Origin: Prochlorococcus sp. AG-409-J03 | Lineage (GTDB): Bacteria > Cyanobacteriota > Cyanobacteriia > PCC-6307 > Cyanobiaceae | Length of the DNA stretch: 64,000 nucleotides | Direction: 5' to 3' | Assembly (NCBI GenBank): GCA_003215695.1 | Contig: QCJZ01000001.1 | Span: 30,625-94,624 of the forward strand | Part shown: positions 29,132 to 38,453 of the stretch, in pieces | How the letters are laid out: each line of letters begins with the position of its first letter | Numbering within the stretch: position 1 is the stretch's first letter | Position numbers and translations under genes: made by a program | Notes under the pieces: generated by a model | What the model was told of the DNA's origin: nothing | Database searches by the model: none | What the model saw: the letters and a program-made list of their open reading frames with translations, nothing else

Positions 29132-29725
29132 GGTATTTGCTGCTAAGTCCAAGAAATTAGAAAGTAACTTATGACCAGCTTCAGTCAATACACTCTCAGG
29201 ATGGAACTGAACTCCATAAATGTGTGGAAAATCCTTATGGGTTATTCCCATAATAGTTTCATCCTCTAGCCAGGCTATAACCTCTAGGCACTCTGGGAAG
29301 CTTTCTCTTTCTGCAATTAAGCTGTGGTACCTAGTTGCGACGAGGGGGTTAGGCAAATCTCTAAATATACCAGTACCTGTATGCAAAACATTAGATGTTT
29401 TACCATGCATTAATTCTTTGGCTTTGATTATTTTTCCACCGAAAGCTTGAGTAATAGCTTGATGGCCAAGACAGACTCCAAGGGTTGGTATTTTAATTGA
29501 TAAATCAGATAAAATGTCTAGACAAACTCCAGATTGATTAGGATCTCCTGGACCAGGGGATAACAAAATCGCATCAGGATTTAAATCTTTAATTTCACTA
29601 ATCGTCAGAGCATCATTACGTTCGACTCTGACTTCTGATGCAATAGGATACTGAGAAGCTAATTCGCCCAAATATTGAACGAGGTTATAAGTGAAGCTGT
29701 CATAATTGTCGATCACCAAAAACAT
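29129..29725 (-). CDS. trpG: Glutamine amidotransferase subunit, anthranilate/aminodeoxychorismate synthase component II
   Basis: A class I glutamine amidotransferase of 198 residues that supplies ammonia to TrpE or PabB. Visible are the start LVIDNYDSFTYNLVQYLGEL, LSPGPGDP, the nucleophile Cys in LGVCLGHQ, and the His-Glu pair in VQFHPESV. Bacteria with a single copy use it for both tryptophan and folate, which I infer here. It is last in the prfB-DUF3285-ybeY-dgkA-trpG minus-strand run. Confidence 0.93.
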   Translation of the reverse strand: MFLVIDNYDSFTYNLVQYLGELASQYPIASEVRVERNDALTISEIKDLNPDAILLSPGPGDPNQSGVCLDILSDLSIKIPTLGVCLGHQAITQAFGGKIIKAKELMHGKTSNVLHTGTGIFRDLPNPLVATRYHSLIAERESFPECLEVIAWLEDETIMGITHKDFPHIYGVQFHPESVLTEAGHKLLSNFLDLAANT

Positions 29726-29738
29726 AATTTTTAAGCCA

Positions 29739-30197
29739 TTAAATTCCTAACTGTTTAAGTAATGGAGGAAATAATAATAAAACAGCAATCAGCACCGAAC
29801 TGATTGAAGCTACTAAAACTGCCCCAGCTGAACAATCTTTAGCGATTTGCGCGAGAGGGTGAAATCGCTTCCCAATGGCCAAATCAACAACTGATTCAAT
29901 CGCTGTATTAAGCAATTCAACTACTAGCACACTAGTGGCTGTAAGGGCCATTATTGCTAAATCAGTTTTATTAAGACCTAAAAGAAAGCCTAAACCAAAC
30001 GCACCCAATGCAAAACAAACATGAATCCGAAAATTTCTCTGCGTAACGAAAGCATATCCTAAGCCTTTTGCTGCATACAAAAAGCTAGTTGGTAGATCTT
30101 TAGCTATCTTCCACGATGACCTTTTATTTGATCTGTGAAAAGTATTAGGGCTGTCCCTTACTTCTCTATCAGAGTCATTTGATATCTCAGTAGCCAT
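29739..30197 (-). CDS. dgkA: Diacylglycerol kinase (DgkA family)
   Basis: A small integral membrane kinase of 152 residues with three hydrophobic helices in the last 110 residues. The conserved VVELLNTAIESVVDL active-site stretch is near residue 105, and AKGLGYAFVTQRNFRIHV precedes it. Relatives phosphorylate diacylglycerol or undecaprenol. The first 40 residues are a hydrophilic extension rich in Ser, Arg and Asp that lies outside the core fold. It lies between ybeY and trpG, 13 bases before trpG. Confidence 0.92.
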   Translation of the reverse strand: MATEISNDSDREVRDSPNTFHRSNKRSSWKIAKDLPTSFLYAAKGLGYAFVTQRNFRIHVCFALGAFGLGFLLGLNKTDLAIMALTATSVLVVELLNTAIESVVDLAIGKRFHPLAQIAKDCSAGAVLVASISSVLIAVLLLFPPLLKQLGI

Positions 30198-30220
30198 ATT
30201 TTGAAATCTTCATTCTTTAT

Positions 30221-30763
30221 TTAAAGAGTACCTCTTATATCAAGAAGTTGCTCTTGAATCAAAAGCATTTTATTAAGACTCTCCTCGTCACTATGGTCCC
30301 AACCCAAAAGGTGTAAAAAGCCATGAGTCGCAAGCCATCTCAGTTCTCTAAATAAATCAACATCATTAGCTTTCGCTTGTCTTATTGCTGTAGGGACTGA
30401 GATAACTATGTCACCCAATTCAATACATTCATTAGTTAGACCTGAAAATGACTCATCAATGATGGGAAACGAAAGCACATCTGTACTTTTTGCCTGCCCC
30501 AGCCAAGCATGATTCAAATCAAGAATTTTCTTATCATTCGTTAATTCCAAACCCAAGCTAAAATTAGAAGCATTGCGTACTATTGCCGGACACTTCAATG
30601 CTTCATTTACTTGTATGAATTCAATCCAGCCACCTATCTCATTAATCCAATTACTTGGATTTTTTATCAACTCTAAAGTCTCACTATTCACAAATACATC
30701 TAAATCTTGAACCGAGAAGGGTGTAAAAGAAAGATCTAAGTCTAATTTATATGATCTAGTCAA
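30221..30763 (-). CDS. ybeY: Endoribonuclease YbeY (rRNA maturation factor)
   Basis: A zinc-dependent RNase that helps mature 16S rRNA and check ribosomes. The metal motif HGFLHLLGWDH is near the C-terminus, followed by SDEE. The track uses an ATG at 30814, which overlaps the upstream gene by 35 bases. A TTG at 30763 is better: it has GGAG six bases upstream, lies 17 bases after the previous stop, and gives a normal length of 180 residues. The order after prfB and DUF3285 is common in cyanobacteria. Confidence 0.93.
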   Translation of the reverse strand: MTRSYKLDLDLSFTPFSVQDLDVFVNSETLELIKNPSNWINEIGGWIEFIQVNEALKCPAIVRNASNFSLGLELTNDKKILDLNHAWLGQAKSTDVLSFPIIDESFSGLTNECIELGDIVISVPTAIRQAKANDVDLFRELRWLATHGFLHLLGWDHSDEESLNKMLLIQEQLLDIRGTL

Positions 30764-30779
30764 AGAATTCTCCGTAAAA

Positions 30780-30971
30780 TTATTGCGGGATATGAGGTTT
30801 TCCCAGAACAGCAACTAAAAGAATAAATCCAAGAAAGCCCAAAGCCGTTAAACCAAAATGAGAAAGGCTTTGCCCCCCTTTGCGAACCATATTTTTCATG
30901 GCAAGTTTGACAAAGCTTGGAGATGGCGTTGTTTTTTTGGCGACATCGCCAGAAGTAATTTTATTATTCAT
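30780..30971 (-). CDS. DUF3285-type small membrane protein
   Basis: A 63-residue protein with a polar N-terminal third (SFVKLAMKNMVRKGGQSL) and one transmembrane helix (TALGFLGFILLVAVLG). It matches my memory of the cyanobacterial DUF3285 family, whose function is unknown. Its position between prfB and ybeY, with 11 bases to prfB, is the usual family setting. It is presumably co-transcribed with them. Confidence 0.85.
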   Translation of the reverse strand: MNNKITSGDVAKKTTPSPSFVKLAMKNMVRKGGQSLSHFGLTALGFLGFILLVAVLGKPHIPQ

Positions 30972-30982
30972 ATCATCTAAAT

Positions 30983-32093
30983 TTATGATTCTTCGATATT
31001 TTGCCTTAAAAGAGACTGAATAAAAATATCTATTTCCCCATTCATGACTGAATCTACATCTGTTGTCTCTTGTTCAGTACGTAAATCTTTTACCATTTGA
31101 TACGGGTGAAAAACATAATTTCTAATTTGATTGCCCCATGCAGCTTCAACAATATCTCCCCGAATATCAGCAATCTCTGCAGCCCTTTGTTCTTCTGCTA
31201 TCACCATAAGTTTTGATTTTAATAGTGCCATTGCTTTTTCTTTATTTTGAAGTTGCGATCGTTCTTGTGTACATCGAACTGCAATCCCAGTGGGCACATG
31301 AAGAATCCGAACAGCAGTTTCAACTTTATTTACATTTTGGCCACCTGCTCCACCTGAACGACTTGTCGTGATTTCCAAATCTTTTTCAGGAATCTCAAGT
31401 TCAACATCTTCATCAAGTTTAGGCATTACTTCAACTCCAGCAAAACTGGTTTGTCGCTTTCCGTTAGCATTAAAAGGGGAAATTCTGACTAAGCGGTGAG
31501 TTCCTTTTTCATTTTGTAAAAACCCATATGCGTATAAACCATCTATTTCGATGGTGACACTTTTTATTCCAGCTTCCTCTCCCTCAGAAAGTTCATTAAT
31601 AATTACTTTCATACCATTATTTTCAGCCCAACGTGTATACATCCTAAGAAGCATTTGGGCCCAATCTTGGGCATCGGTGCCACCAGCACCAGCATTAATT
31701 GAGAGCAGTGCACCCTCCTTAGCGTAGGTACCACTTAGAAGACGCTCCATCTGCCAACGCTCAAGTTCATGCTTTAATTTCTCAATGCCATTTTGGGCCT
31801 CCAAAAGCATTTCTTCATCAGGATCTATCTCATAAAGCTCTAACGAGAGATTTGCCTCCTCAATAACCCCCCTCCATGCAATTAACTTTTCCAACTCTGC
31901 TTTTACTTCATCAAGTTGACGCATCTGCTTTTGAGCATCTTTAGGATCGTTCCAAAACTCAGGTTGCGATGCAACTTGCTCTAAATCCTTTTTTTTAGCC
32001 AACAATGCAGGTTCGTCAAAGACAATCCTGAGCAATACTCAGGCGAGCAGTCAATAAAGAAAGATCCCTTTTAAAATCCGTAAGGTCTTGCAA
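30983..32093 (-). CDS. prfB: Peptide chain release factor 2, with programmed +1 frameshift
   Basis: RF2 reads UAA and UGA and releases the finished chain. The long ORF has the RF2 domains: the GGQ motif in [16 protein letters not shown], and an SPF-type recognition element ([10 protein letters not shown]). The track start at 32035 is false. In the other frame an ORF from about TTG 32093 encodes [17 protein letters not shown] and reaches CTT TGA C at 32021-32015, the classic RF2 shift site. After CTT, a +1 slip reads GAC and continues as [10 protein letters not shown]. The joined protein is about 369 residues. RF2 autoregulates by this route. The true start could also be an ATG at 32132. Confidence 0.92.
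32015..32021 (-). promoter_or_regulatory. Programmed +1 frameshift site CTT-TGA-C in prfB
   Basis: Reading the minus strand, the zero-frame ends GAT TGT CTT TGA C. A purine-rich CAGGA lies just upstream, a Shine-Dalgarno-like stimulator in the position expected for RF2 shift sites. Slippage at CTT into TTT/GAC restores the RF2 frame. This matches the known mechanism, in which scarce RF2 makes the ribosome pause at UGA. Confidence 0.9.
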
Positions 32094-32151
32094 AAGAGGT
32101 AATAGAATTAATACATTAAAAGCTATCAGCATATCAACCCAAAAACTATAC

Positions 32152-32442
32152 ATGAATAGATCAAGTCACGATTCAGGCATTACCAAAGTGGAAATATACA
32201 CTTGGAAATTTTGCCCATTTTGCATTCGTGCAAAAGCCCTGCTAAATGAAAAGGGAGTAAAATTCATAGAATATTTGATTGATGGAGACAATGATGCAAG
32301 AACAAAGATGGCTGAAAGAGCAGGTGGTCTTAGAACTGTCCCACAAATTTTTATCAATGAAAAAAGTATTGGGGGTTGCGATGACCTATACGAACTTGAA
32401 AGGGATAACAAATTAAATGAACTTATTGGAAAAACAAATTGA
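32152..32442 (+). CDS. grxC: Glutaredoxin 3-type (GrxC)
   Basis: A 96-residue dithiol glutaredoxin. It has the active-site CPFC in KFCPFCIRAK, the cis-Pro loop RTVPQIFINEK, and the GGCDDLYEL glutathione-binding turn. It reduces disulfides or mixed disulfides with glutathione. The gene is 3 bases upstream of gshB, so glutathione synthesis and use are linked here. The prfB start lies 58 bases (TTG) or 19 bases (ATG) away on the other strand. Confidence 0.95.
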   Translation: MNRSSHDSGITKVEIYTWKFCPFCIRAKALLNEKGVKFIEYLIDGDNDARTKMAERAGGLRTVPQIFINEKSIGGCDDLYELERDNKLNELIGKTN

Positions 32443-32445
32443 TTC

Positions 32446-33375
32446 ATGAAGCAACTTTTTGTTCTAGATCCAATTGAAAATATTAATCCAAATAAGGATT
32501 CATCAGCCGCACTGATGCAAGCCGCATCTAGAGCCAATATAGATGTATGGATTTGCACTCCCTCTGATCTGCAAGCTCGCGGAAATGATGCATGGGTTGT
32601 TTCTAACAAAGTGAATTGTGAGCCTTGGATTAATGTCCAATCACCACAAAGTCTTCCTTTAAGAGATTTCTCTTGCATTTGGATGCGCAAAGATCCTCCT
32701 GTTGATGAAGCATTTTTATATGCAACTCATTTATTAGAAGTTGCAGAAAGAGACGGAGTCAGTGTCATTAATAAGCCTGCATCACTTAGAGCATGGAACG
32801 AAAAATTAGGAGCTTTAAGATTTAGTGATCTCATGGCTCCCACTCTGGTTGCGAGTAGGGTGGAACAATTAATCATATTTGCGAAAGAATTTGGTGAAGT
32901 TGTTCTTAAGCCACTTGGAGGGAAAGGTGGCCAAGGAGTCATACGAATTGCAAAAAATGCTCCAGGCTTAGAAGCATTATTGGAACTAATTACGGCACAA
33001 GAACATTTGCCAGTGATGATGCAACAATTTCTACCAGCAGTAATGCATGGAGACAAACGAATCCTTTTGGTTAACGGAGAGCCCTTAGGTGCAATTAATA
33101 GACGTCCAAAAGAAGGAGACTTCAGAAGTAACCTAGCTTTAGGAGGAAAAGCTGAAATAACAAAATTAACTCCAAAAGAAATAGAAATATGTGCTCAATT
33201 AAAACCGTCTTTGAAGAAAGAAGGTCTATTCTTTGTTGGTATAGATGTTATTGGAGGTATGCTAAGTGAGATAAATGTAACAAGTCCAACTGGTATTAAA
33301 GAAGTAGAGAACCTAATGAATGTTCCATTAGCCGATCAAGTAATTGATTGTCTTATAGATCATTTGAACAATTAA
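32446..33375 (+). CDS. gshB: Glutathione synthetase
   Basis: An ATP-grasp ligase that adds glycine to gamma-glutamylcysteine. The 309-residue sequence shows the prokaryotic GshB N-terminal domain, the substrate segment [25 protein letters not shown] in the ATP-grasp core near residue 150, and the metal-binding [22 protein letters not shown] near the end. The start is 3 bases after grxC. The end overlaps the convergent isochorismate synthase by 23 bases. Confidence 0.97.
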   Translation: MKQLFVLDPIENINPNKDSSAALMQAASRANIDVWICTPSDLQARGNDAWVVSNKVNCEPWINVQSPQSLPLRDFSCIWMRKDPPVDEAFLYATHLLEVAERDGVSVINKPASLRAWNEKLGALRFSDLMAPTLVASRVEQLIIFAKEFGEVVLKPLGGKGGQGVIRIAKNAPGLEALLELITAQEHLPVMMQQFLPAVMHGDKRILLVNGEPLGAINRRPKEGDFRSNLALGGKAEITKLTPKEIEICAQLKPSLKKEGLFFVGIDVIGGMLSEINVTSPTGIKEVENLMNVPLADQVIDCLIDHLNN

Positions 33376-34759
33376 CCTTATCTAAGTTTAATTGATTTCT
33401 TAAGACCTCAAATTTCAAAGCTACTTCTTTCATCTCTTCTTCAACAGTTGAGCCTTTTACGAGACCTGCACCAGCAAATAATTTAAGTTCATTCCCTCTT
33501 ACATGTCCGTAACGTATCGCCACTCTAAATTCAGAATTTTGATGTCTATCTATCCAACCAATTGGAGAAGCATATGTTTGACGATCAAATGATTCTAAAG
33601 CTCTTAGCCAACTCAAAGATTGATCAAGGGGTAATCCAGCAACAGCAGGAGTTGGATGGAGAGATTCAACTAAACTAAGAGGTGATTTATTTTGAACATC
33701 AGCCGTAATAAGGGTATGTAAATGAATTAAATGGCCTTGAGTCATTAATCTTGGTTGAGATCTATGCCTTGCTTTAATACCATTGCTTAAAAGTTGTTTA
33801 ACAATCGATTTAACTACAAAATTGTGTTCTCTTAAGTCTTTAGTAGAAGCCAGCAATTCTTGTCCATCATCATCTTTCTTGGCAGTACCAGCCAAAGCAT
33901 CGATCAACAAATTATTTTGATTAAGACTAATCAACCTCTCTGGTGAGGCACCAAAGAATGACTCCTCATTATTCTTTTGCCAAAGGAATCGACAACTATT
34001 AGTTTGCTGAACTCTTAAGCGAGCCAATAAGTTCAGTGGGTCTAATGGTTTTCTTAGAAAAAGAAGTTGTCTGGTAGCCAATACCAGTTTATCCAAATCA
34101 CCTGCATTTATTAATTCAATCCCTTTAGCTAAAGATTCTCGATATTGAGATTTCCAATCATTAGAAAAATTATCGACTAAGAAATTTTCTTTTACATCAT
34201 CAAAAATGCGGACTGATGATCTATTTATCTTTTCTCTAATTGACCATAATCTTTCTACTGATTCACGAACATCTGAAGGATTTAGGGCAACTGAATTTAA
34301 ACGTAACCATGTCAATCCATCTTTTGCAGCTAATTGCCACTTAGGCAAAACAGCCTGCAGCGAAAACTTATCATCTATTGATTTTTCATTACTCTTAATT
34401 TGATCAAAAAAAGAAAATGAAAATAGAATCCTTGATGCTGAAAATGCTGGACTTGGAGAAGTATCTATCAATCGAGTAAAAATCTCATCACTAAACCTTT
34501 GTGCATTTTCAAACCTCTTTGGTCCAGATAAATCCAAAGATTGACAATGTCCTCCAGCAGAAATGCACAATCCGGGAGATAGATCCCAAAGAAATCTAAA
34601 CTGATGTTTTTCAGCAATTAAAGGTAATGTCGTTAAAGGGTCTGCTTGATTTACAGGAACAGAGATGCTCAAGATACATTCATCAACTTTTCGTTCACTC
34701 CATTCCCGAAGAGAACTAACTAAAAGCTCACTAAAGACAGGTTCTAAATTCATAACCAA
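33353..34759 (-). CDS. menF: Isochorismate synthase
   Basis: It converts chorismate to isochorismate, the first committed step of phylloquinone synthesis. The 468-residue protein carries the chorismate-binding fold in its C-terminal half: [43 protein letters not shown] and the ending [15 protein letters not shown]. Salicylate or anthranilate synthases share the fold. The men genes directly beside it (menA, menC, menE, menI) make isochorismate synthase the likely role. Confidence 0.92.
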   Translation of the reverse strand: MVMNLEPVFSELLVSSLREWSERKVDECILSISVPVNQADPLTTLPLIAEKHQFRFLWDLSPGLCISAGGHCQSLDLSGPKRFENAQRFSDEIFTRLIDTSPSPAFSASRILFSFSFFDQIKSNEKSIDDKFSLQAVLPKWQLAAKDGLTWLRLNSVALNPSDVRESVERLWSIREKINRSSVRIFDDVKENFLVDNFSNDWKSQYRESLAKGIELINAGDLDKLVLATRQLLFLRKPLDPLNLLARLRVQQTNSCRFLWQKNNEESFFGASPERLISLNQNNLLIDALAGTAKKDDDGQELLASTKDLREHNFVVKSIVKQLLSNGIKARHRSQPRLMTQGHLIHLHTLITADVQNKSPLSLVESLHPTPAVAGLPLDQSLSWLRALESFDRQTYASPIGWIDRHQNSEFRVAIRYGHVRGNELKLFAGAGLVKGSTVEEEMKEVALKFEVLRNQLNLDKVNCSNDL

Positions 34760-34852
34760 TTAGAGCCTTTAGACATAAATAAACCAATACATGAACTGCT
34801 GCCTAGTCTTAAGGAAGAAACCAAGCAACAAACAGAACAGGTTATTTTATCA

Positions 34853-35776
34853 GTGAAGTCTTCTACAACTGAAAAGAAACATCTTTGGCAAGCTGCAATT
34901 AAGTGGCCATTATATTCAGTCGCAATAATGCCTGTCATTTTATCTGCAGCATGGGAGCTGGGGAATAGCGGCAATATTCGTCTAGGACAATTCATCGGTT
35001 TTCTAATTGCCTCTATCTTGATTTTGCTTTGGGAAAATCTTACCAATGATCTTTTTGACGATGAAACTGGAGTTGACAAATACAAATCCCACTCCGTAGT
35101 TGCTTTAACGGGTAATAAAACCACTGTAAGTCGAGTTGCATATATTTCTCTTTTATTAGGTTTATTTATCATATTTATACTTGCTCTAAAAAGTAAAATA
35201 ACAGTACTTTTTTTGGTCTTAATTTGTTGTTTCCTTGGATATTTATACCAAGGGCCACCATTTAGACTGGGGTATAAAGGGTTAGGAGAACCCCTCTGCT
35301 GGATTGCCTTTGGCCCACTTGCTACAGCTGCAGCACTAATTGTTGTCTCTCCAAGATCTAATTTTCATACCATCCCTTGGCTAACAGCACTGATAATTGG
35401 GGCAGGTCCGGCGATGGCGACCACTTTGGTTCTATTCTGTTCGCATTTTCATCAAATCAATCAAGATGCTTCAGTCGGTAAAAAATCACCATTAGTTATT
35501 TTAGGCACACATCGAGCAGCAGAATTCTTACCGTGGTTCGTTGGTCTAATATTTTTATTAGAATTATTACCAGTACTAATTGGATTATGGCCAATAACGA
35601 CTCTTATATGTTTAATTAGCCTTCCTTCAGGTGTAGATCTTATCAAATTAATAAAAAGACATCACAACCAACCTGAGCGTATTAAAAACAGTAAGTTTTT
35701 AGCTTTACGCTTTCAGACAATTAATGGTTTATGCTTAAGTCTGGGTTTTGCTATATCCTCGTTTTTTTATAATTAA
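34853..35776 (+). CDS. menA: 1,4-dihydroxy-2-naphthoate phytyltransferase
   Basis: A membrane prenyltransferase of the UbiA superfamily that attaches the phytyl chain to DHNA. The 307-residue protein has eight or so hydrophobic helices. The first Asp-rich motif NDLFDDETGVD is near residue 65 and a second polar motif is SHFHQINQDASVGKKS. The start is GTG, 93 bases from the divergent menF start, so the two may share a regulatory region. It precedes menC by 19 bases. Confidence 0.94.
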   Translation: MKSSTTEKKHLWQAAIKWPLYSVAIMPVILSAAWELGNSGNIRLGQFIGFLIASILILLWENLTNDLFDDETGVDKYKSHSVVALTGNKTTVSRVAYISLLLGLFIIFILALKSKITVLFLVLICCFLGYLYQGPPFRLGYKGLGEPLCWIAFGPLATAAALIVVSPRSNFHTIPWLTALIIGAGPAMATTLVLFCSHFHQINQDASVGKKSPLVILGTHRAAEFLPWFVGLIFLLELLPVLIGLWPITTLICLISLPSGVDLIKLIKRHHNQPERIKNSKFLALRFQTINGLCLSLGFAISSFFYN

Positions 35777-35795
35777 TTTTTGATTTTATTGAATT

Positions 35796-36767
35796 ATGAA
35801 ATTGACAATTAATATTAAGCCATTTTCATTTCAACTAACAAGAAAATTAATAAACTCGCAAAGAAGTATTAGCAGCAAAGTAGGTTTATTATTGCGAATA
35901 AAAGACTTAGATGGAAATTATGGATGGGGTGAAGTATCACCTATTGAGAAAAAAGAATTACAAAAAAGTATAGAAAGTCTCGATTTTATTGGTAGACAAA
36001 CTACAAAAGATTCAATAGAAAATTATTTATGTGAACTACCAGGAGCACTTGCTTTCGGATTAGGAACCTGCTTAGCCGATTTAGAAAATCTTACTAAAAG
36101 CAAGTTAAATTTTGAAGGTTTTGACATTGCAAAATCAGCTTATCTTTTGCCTACAGATATTGATCCATTAGAGTCAATAGTTAAATATGTAGATGGATCA
36201 AATGGCAAGAAAAGTTCTTGTACAATAAAATGGAAGGTATCTCACCAAGAAAATAACTTTAAGGAAGAGAAAACATTACAAAAAATCTTAGATATTTTAC
36301 CAAATAACTTTAAACTTAGAATTGATCCAAATGGAGGATGGAGCCGCCAAAAAGCGCAAGAATGGATTAACGAACTTAAAAACGAACCTCGTTTGGAATG
36401 GATTGAACAGCCACTCCCCTCAAAAGATATTGAAGGTTTATTTTTATTAGCCAATCAAATTCCAATTGCACTAGATGAATCTTTGGTTGAATTTCCACAT
36501 TTACGAAAAACATGGAAAAGTTGGCAAATACGTCGCCCTGCATTAGATGGTGATCCTAGATTACTGTTAAAAGAAATAGAACAAGAAGATAGTCAAACAG
36601 TCATAAGCACAGCTTTTGAAACTGGTATTGGGAGAAGGTGGATTAATCACCTCGCAGCCAAGCAAGTCAAAGGGAAAAATCCTTGTGCACCTGGACTTGC
36701 ACCTGGATGGTGCCCCAAAGGCCAACTCTTTAATAACAATCCAAAATTAGTATGGGAAGCTGTATGA
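35796..36767 (+). CDS. menC: o-Succinylbenzoate synthase
   Basis: An enolase-superfamily dehydratase that makes o-succinylbenzoate. The 323-residue sequence has the catalytic KxK in TIKWKV, metal ligands in RIDPNGGW, EWIEQPLP and IALDESL, and a C-terminal ATG-like barrel end (STAFETGIG). It overlaps menE by 4 bases (ATGA). Together with menA it forms a compact menA-menC-menE operon. Confidence 0.92.
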   Translation: MKLTINIKPFSFQLTRKLINSQRSISSKVGLLLRIKDLDGNYGWGEVSPIEKKELQKSIESLDFIGRQTTKDSIENYLCELPGALAFGLGTCLADLENLTKSKLNFEGFDIAKSAYLLPTDIDPLESIVKYVDGSNGKKSSCTIKWKVSHQENNFKEEKTLQKILDILPNNFKLRIDPNGGWSRQKAQEWINELKNEPRLEWIEQPLPSKDIEGLFLLANQIPIALDESLVEFPHLRKTWKSWQIRRPALDGDPRLLLKEIEQEDSQTVISTAFETGIGRRWINHLAAKQVKGKNPCAPGLAPGWCPKGQLFNNNPKLVWEAV

Positions 36768-37999
36768 CCAAAATTGCAGTTATAAAATGTATTCCTGAAA
36801 AAAACCTCGACTGCTCAAAAGAAATTTTAAAGAATTTTGAAAAACATAAATGGGTATATCTAGCACCTCCAAAAGATCAAACAAAAATTCCCACGTCGTC
36901 AACTTTACCTGAAGGAGAAGGAATAATCATTTCAGGCGGGGGGAGCATTGGAGGACCAAATCTTTGTTTACAATCAATTAAAAATCTAACTAATTCGGCT
37001 TTAGCAACTGGAACGTGGTTAAAGAATCATGGCCTTAGGCCAGATAAATGCATCATTCTCAATTCACTACCTTTACACCATATAAGTGGTTTCATGCCTT
37101 GGTGGAGACATCAGACGTGGCGATCTGATTATCACTGGCTTTCATCTTCTTTAATGCATAAACCACTTCAACTTAAACAGTTTAGTGAAGCATTAACTAA
37201 TAAATATAGACGTCCATTAATTACATCCATAGTTCCAACTCAATTATCGTCTTTGATTGATGATTCTGATGGTTTAAAATGGCTTCAATCTCTAGCTATA
37301 ATCTGGGTTGGAGGGGCTTTGATCTCAACAGATCTTGCTGACAAAGCTCGAAGAAATTCTATTAATCTAGCTCCTTGTTATGGGGCTACCGAAACTGTTG
37401 CAATGGTGACTTGCCTGAGTCCCAACGATTTTTTAAAAGGAAGTAATAGTGTTGGGTTCCCTCTCGAAGATGTTGAGATAGAAATCAACAAAAGCAATTC
37501 CCTTAGGATTAAAACTAGTAGAATTGCAACTTCAAAATGGAAGAATGATAAATTCGAATCAATTACAGACACAAATGGATGGTGGGAAGCAGGCGATTTA
37601 GCGAAATACATCACTCTCGACAATAAAAAAGCGATACAAATCCTGGGCAGAAGAGATTCAGCTATAAATTCTGGTGGTGAAACGATATTCCCAGAAGATA
37701 TCGAAATGGAATTAATGAAAATAATCTCGAAAAATCAAATCCCAATTAAAGACATTTTTGCACTTGGAGTTAGTGATAAGAAATGGGGACAACGTTTAGT
37801 TGTCTTAACTAAATTCAAAGAAAAAGGAATCAACAGATCTCCAATTATCTCACTTCTGACTAATCTCATTGAAGGCTGGCAACCAGCCAAAAAACCACTA
37901 AAATGGTACGATTGTCCAACACTTTCAAGAAATATCAATAAAAAATGGGAAATAAAAAAATGGCAAGACTGGATAGCCTTTAATAGACCTATTAACTAA
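36764..37999 (+). CDS. menE: o-Succinylbenzoate-CoA ligase
   Basis: An adenylate-forming CoA ligase. It has GEGIIISGGGSIGGPN in place of the usual P-loop-like STG motif, HHISGFMPWWRHQTW, CYGATET, a GDLA segment and GRRDSAINSGGETIFPEDIE, which includes the region of the catalytic Lys loop. At 411 residues it is short for the family. The track start adds MGSC; ATG 36764 overlaps the menC stop as ATGA and is preferred. Its C-terminal Lys region (KWEIKKW) is present. Confidence 0.88.
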   Translation: MTKIAVIKCIPEKNLDCSKEILKNFEKHKWVYLAPPKDQTKIPTSSTLPEGEGIIISGGGSIGGPNLCLQSIKNLTNSALATGTWLKNHGLRPDKCIILNSLPLHHISGFMPWWRHQTWRSDYHWLSSSLMHKPLQLKQFSEALTNKYRRPLITSIVPTQLSSLIDDSDGLKWLQSLAIIWVGGALISTDLADKARRNSINLAPCYGATETVAMVTCLSPNDFLKGSNSVGFPLEDVEIEINKSNSLRIKTSRIATSKWKNDKFESITDTNGWWEAGDLAKYITLDNKKAIQILGRRDSAINSGGETIFPEDIEMELMKIISKNQIPIKDIFALGVSDKKWGQRLVVLTKFKEKGINRSPIISLLTNLIEGWQPAKKPLKWYDCPTLSRNINKKWEIKKWQDWIAFNRPIN

Positions 38000-38448
38000 A
38001 AATTCAAACTAGATTCATGAAGCCACAAATTTATTTGCTTAGATAATGCACATATATCTCTTGAAATCGGATTTATCGATACATGTTTTATAGTTGCCGT
38101 ACCGATTTTCTCACCATTTTTTTTAAATTTAAATCGAAGTACAAATGAAGAGTCATTTATCTTCTCTGGATTAAGTTCGATATTGATAGTATCTCCAACA
38201 TAAAGTGGTTGAAAATAATTTGCTTCACAATGAACAACTGGCAAAGCTACATCCAGTAGGCTTGTATTCAATTGGTTTGTAGGAAAAATTTCCTGTAAAA
38301 CTACTCCATGTTTTTCTAAACTTGCTTCCCAAGTTTCATGACACCATCTAAATAATTCAAGAAAATGCACCACTCCAGCAGCATCTGTCTCACCAAAACG
38401 AACTGTTCGTTTCAAACATAACCATTCTCTAGGATTACGCTTTTCCAA
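37996..38448 (-). CDS. menI: 1,4-dihydroxy-2-naphthoyl-CoA thioesterase (MenI, hotdog fold)
   Basis: A 150-residue hotdog-fold thioesterase with the 4-hydroxybenzoyl-CoA thioesterase-like motif GETDAAGVVHFLELFRWCHETWE, where Asp is the expected catalytic residue. Cyanobacteria and plants are known to use such an enzyme to hydrolyse DHNA-CoA in phylloquinone synthesis. The stop overlaps the menE stop by 4 bases. It lies 5 bases downstream of ndhH on the same strand, so the two share a transcript. Confidence 0.9.
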   Translation of the reverse strand: MEKRNPREWLCLKRTVRFGETDAAGVVHFLELFRWCHETWEASLEKHGVVLQEIFPTNQLNTSLLDVALPVVHCEANYFQPLYVGDTINIELNPEKINDSSFVLRFKFKKNGEKIGTATIKHVSINPISRDICALSKQINLWLHESSLNF

Positions 38449-38453
38449 AAAAC

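Noticed and set aside
30983-32035. prfB as a truncated or sequencing-error frameshifted pseudogene
   Set aside because: The break occurs exactly at the known CUU-UGA-C RF2 site with a purine stimulator, and the rest of the gene is intact. It is programmed, not damage.
32166-32690. 174-residue minus-strand ORF over grxC and gshB
   Set aside because: Antisense to two clearly real genes, with no recognisable motif.
34750-35172. 140-residue minus-strand ORF between menF and menA
   Set aside because: Covers the menA start on the opposite strand and overlaps menF; composition is that of a shadow frame.
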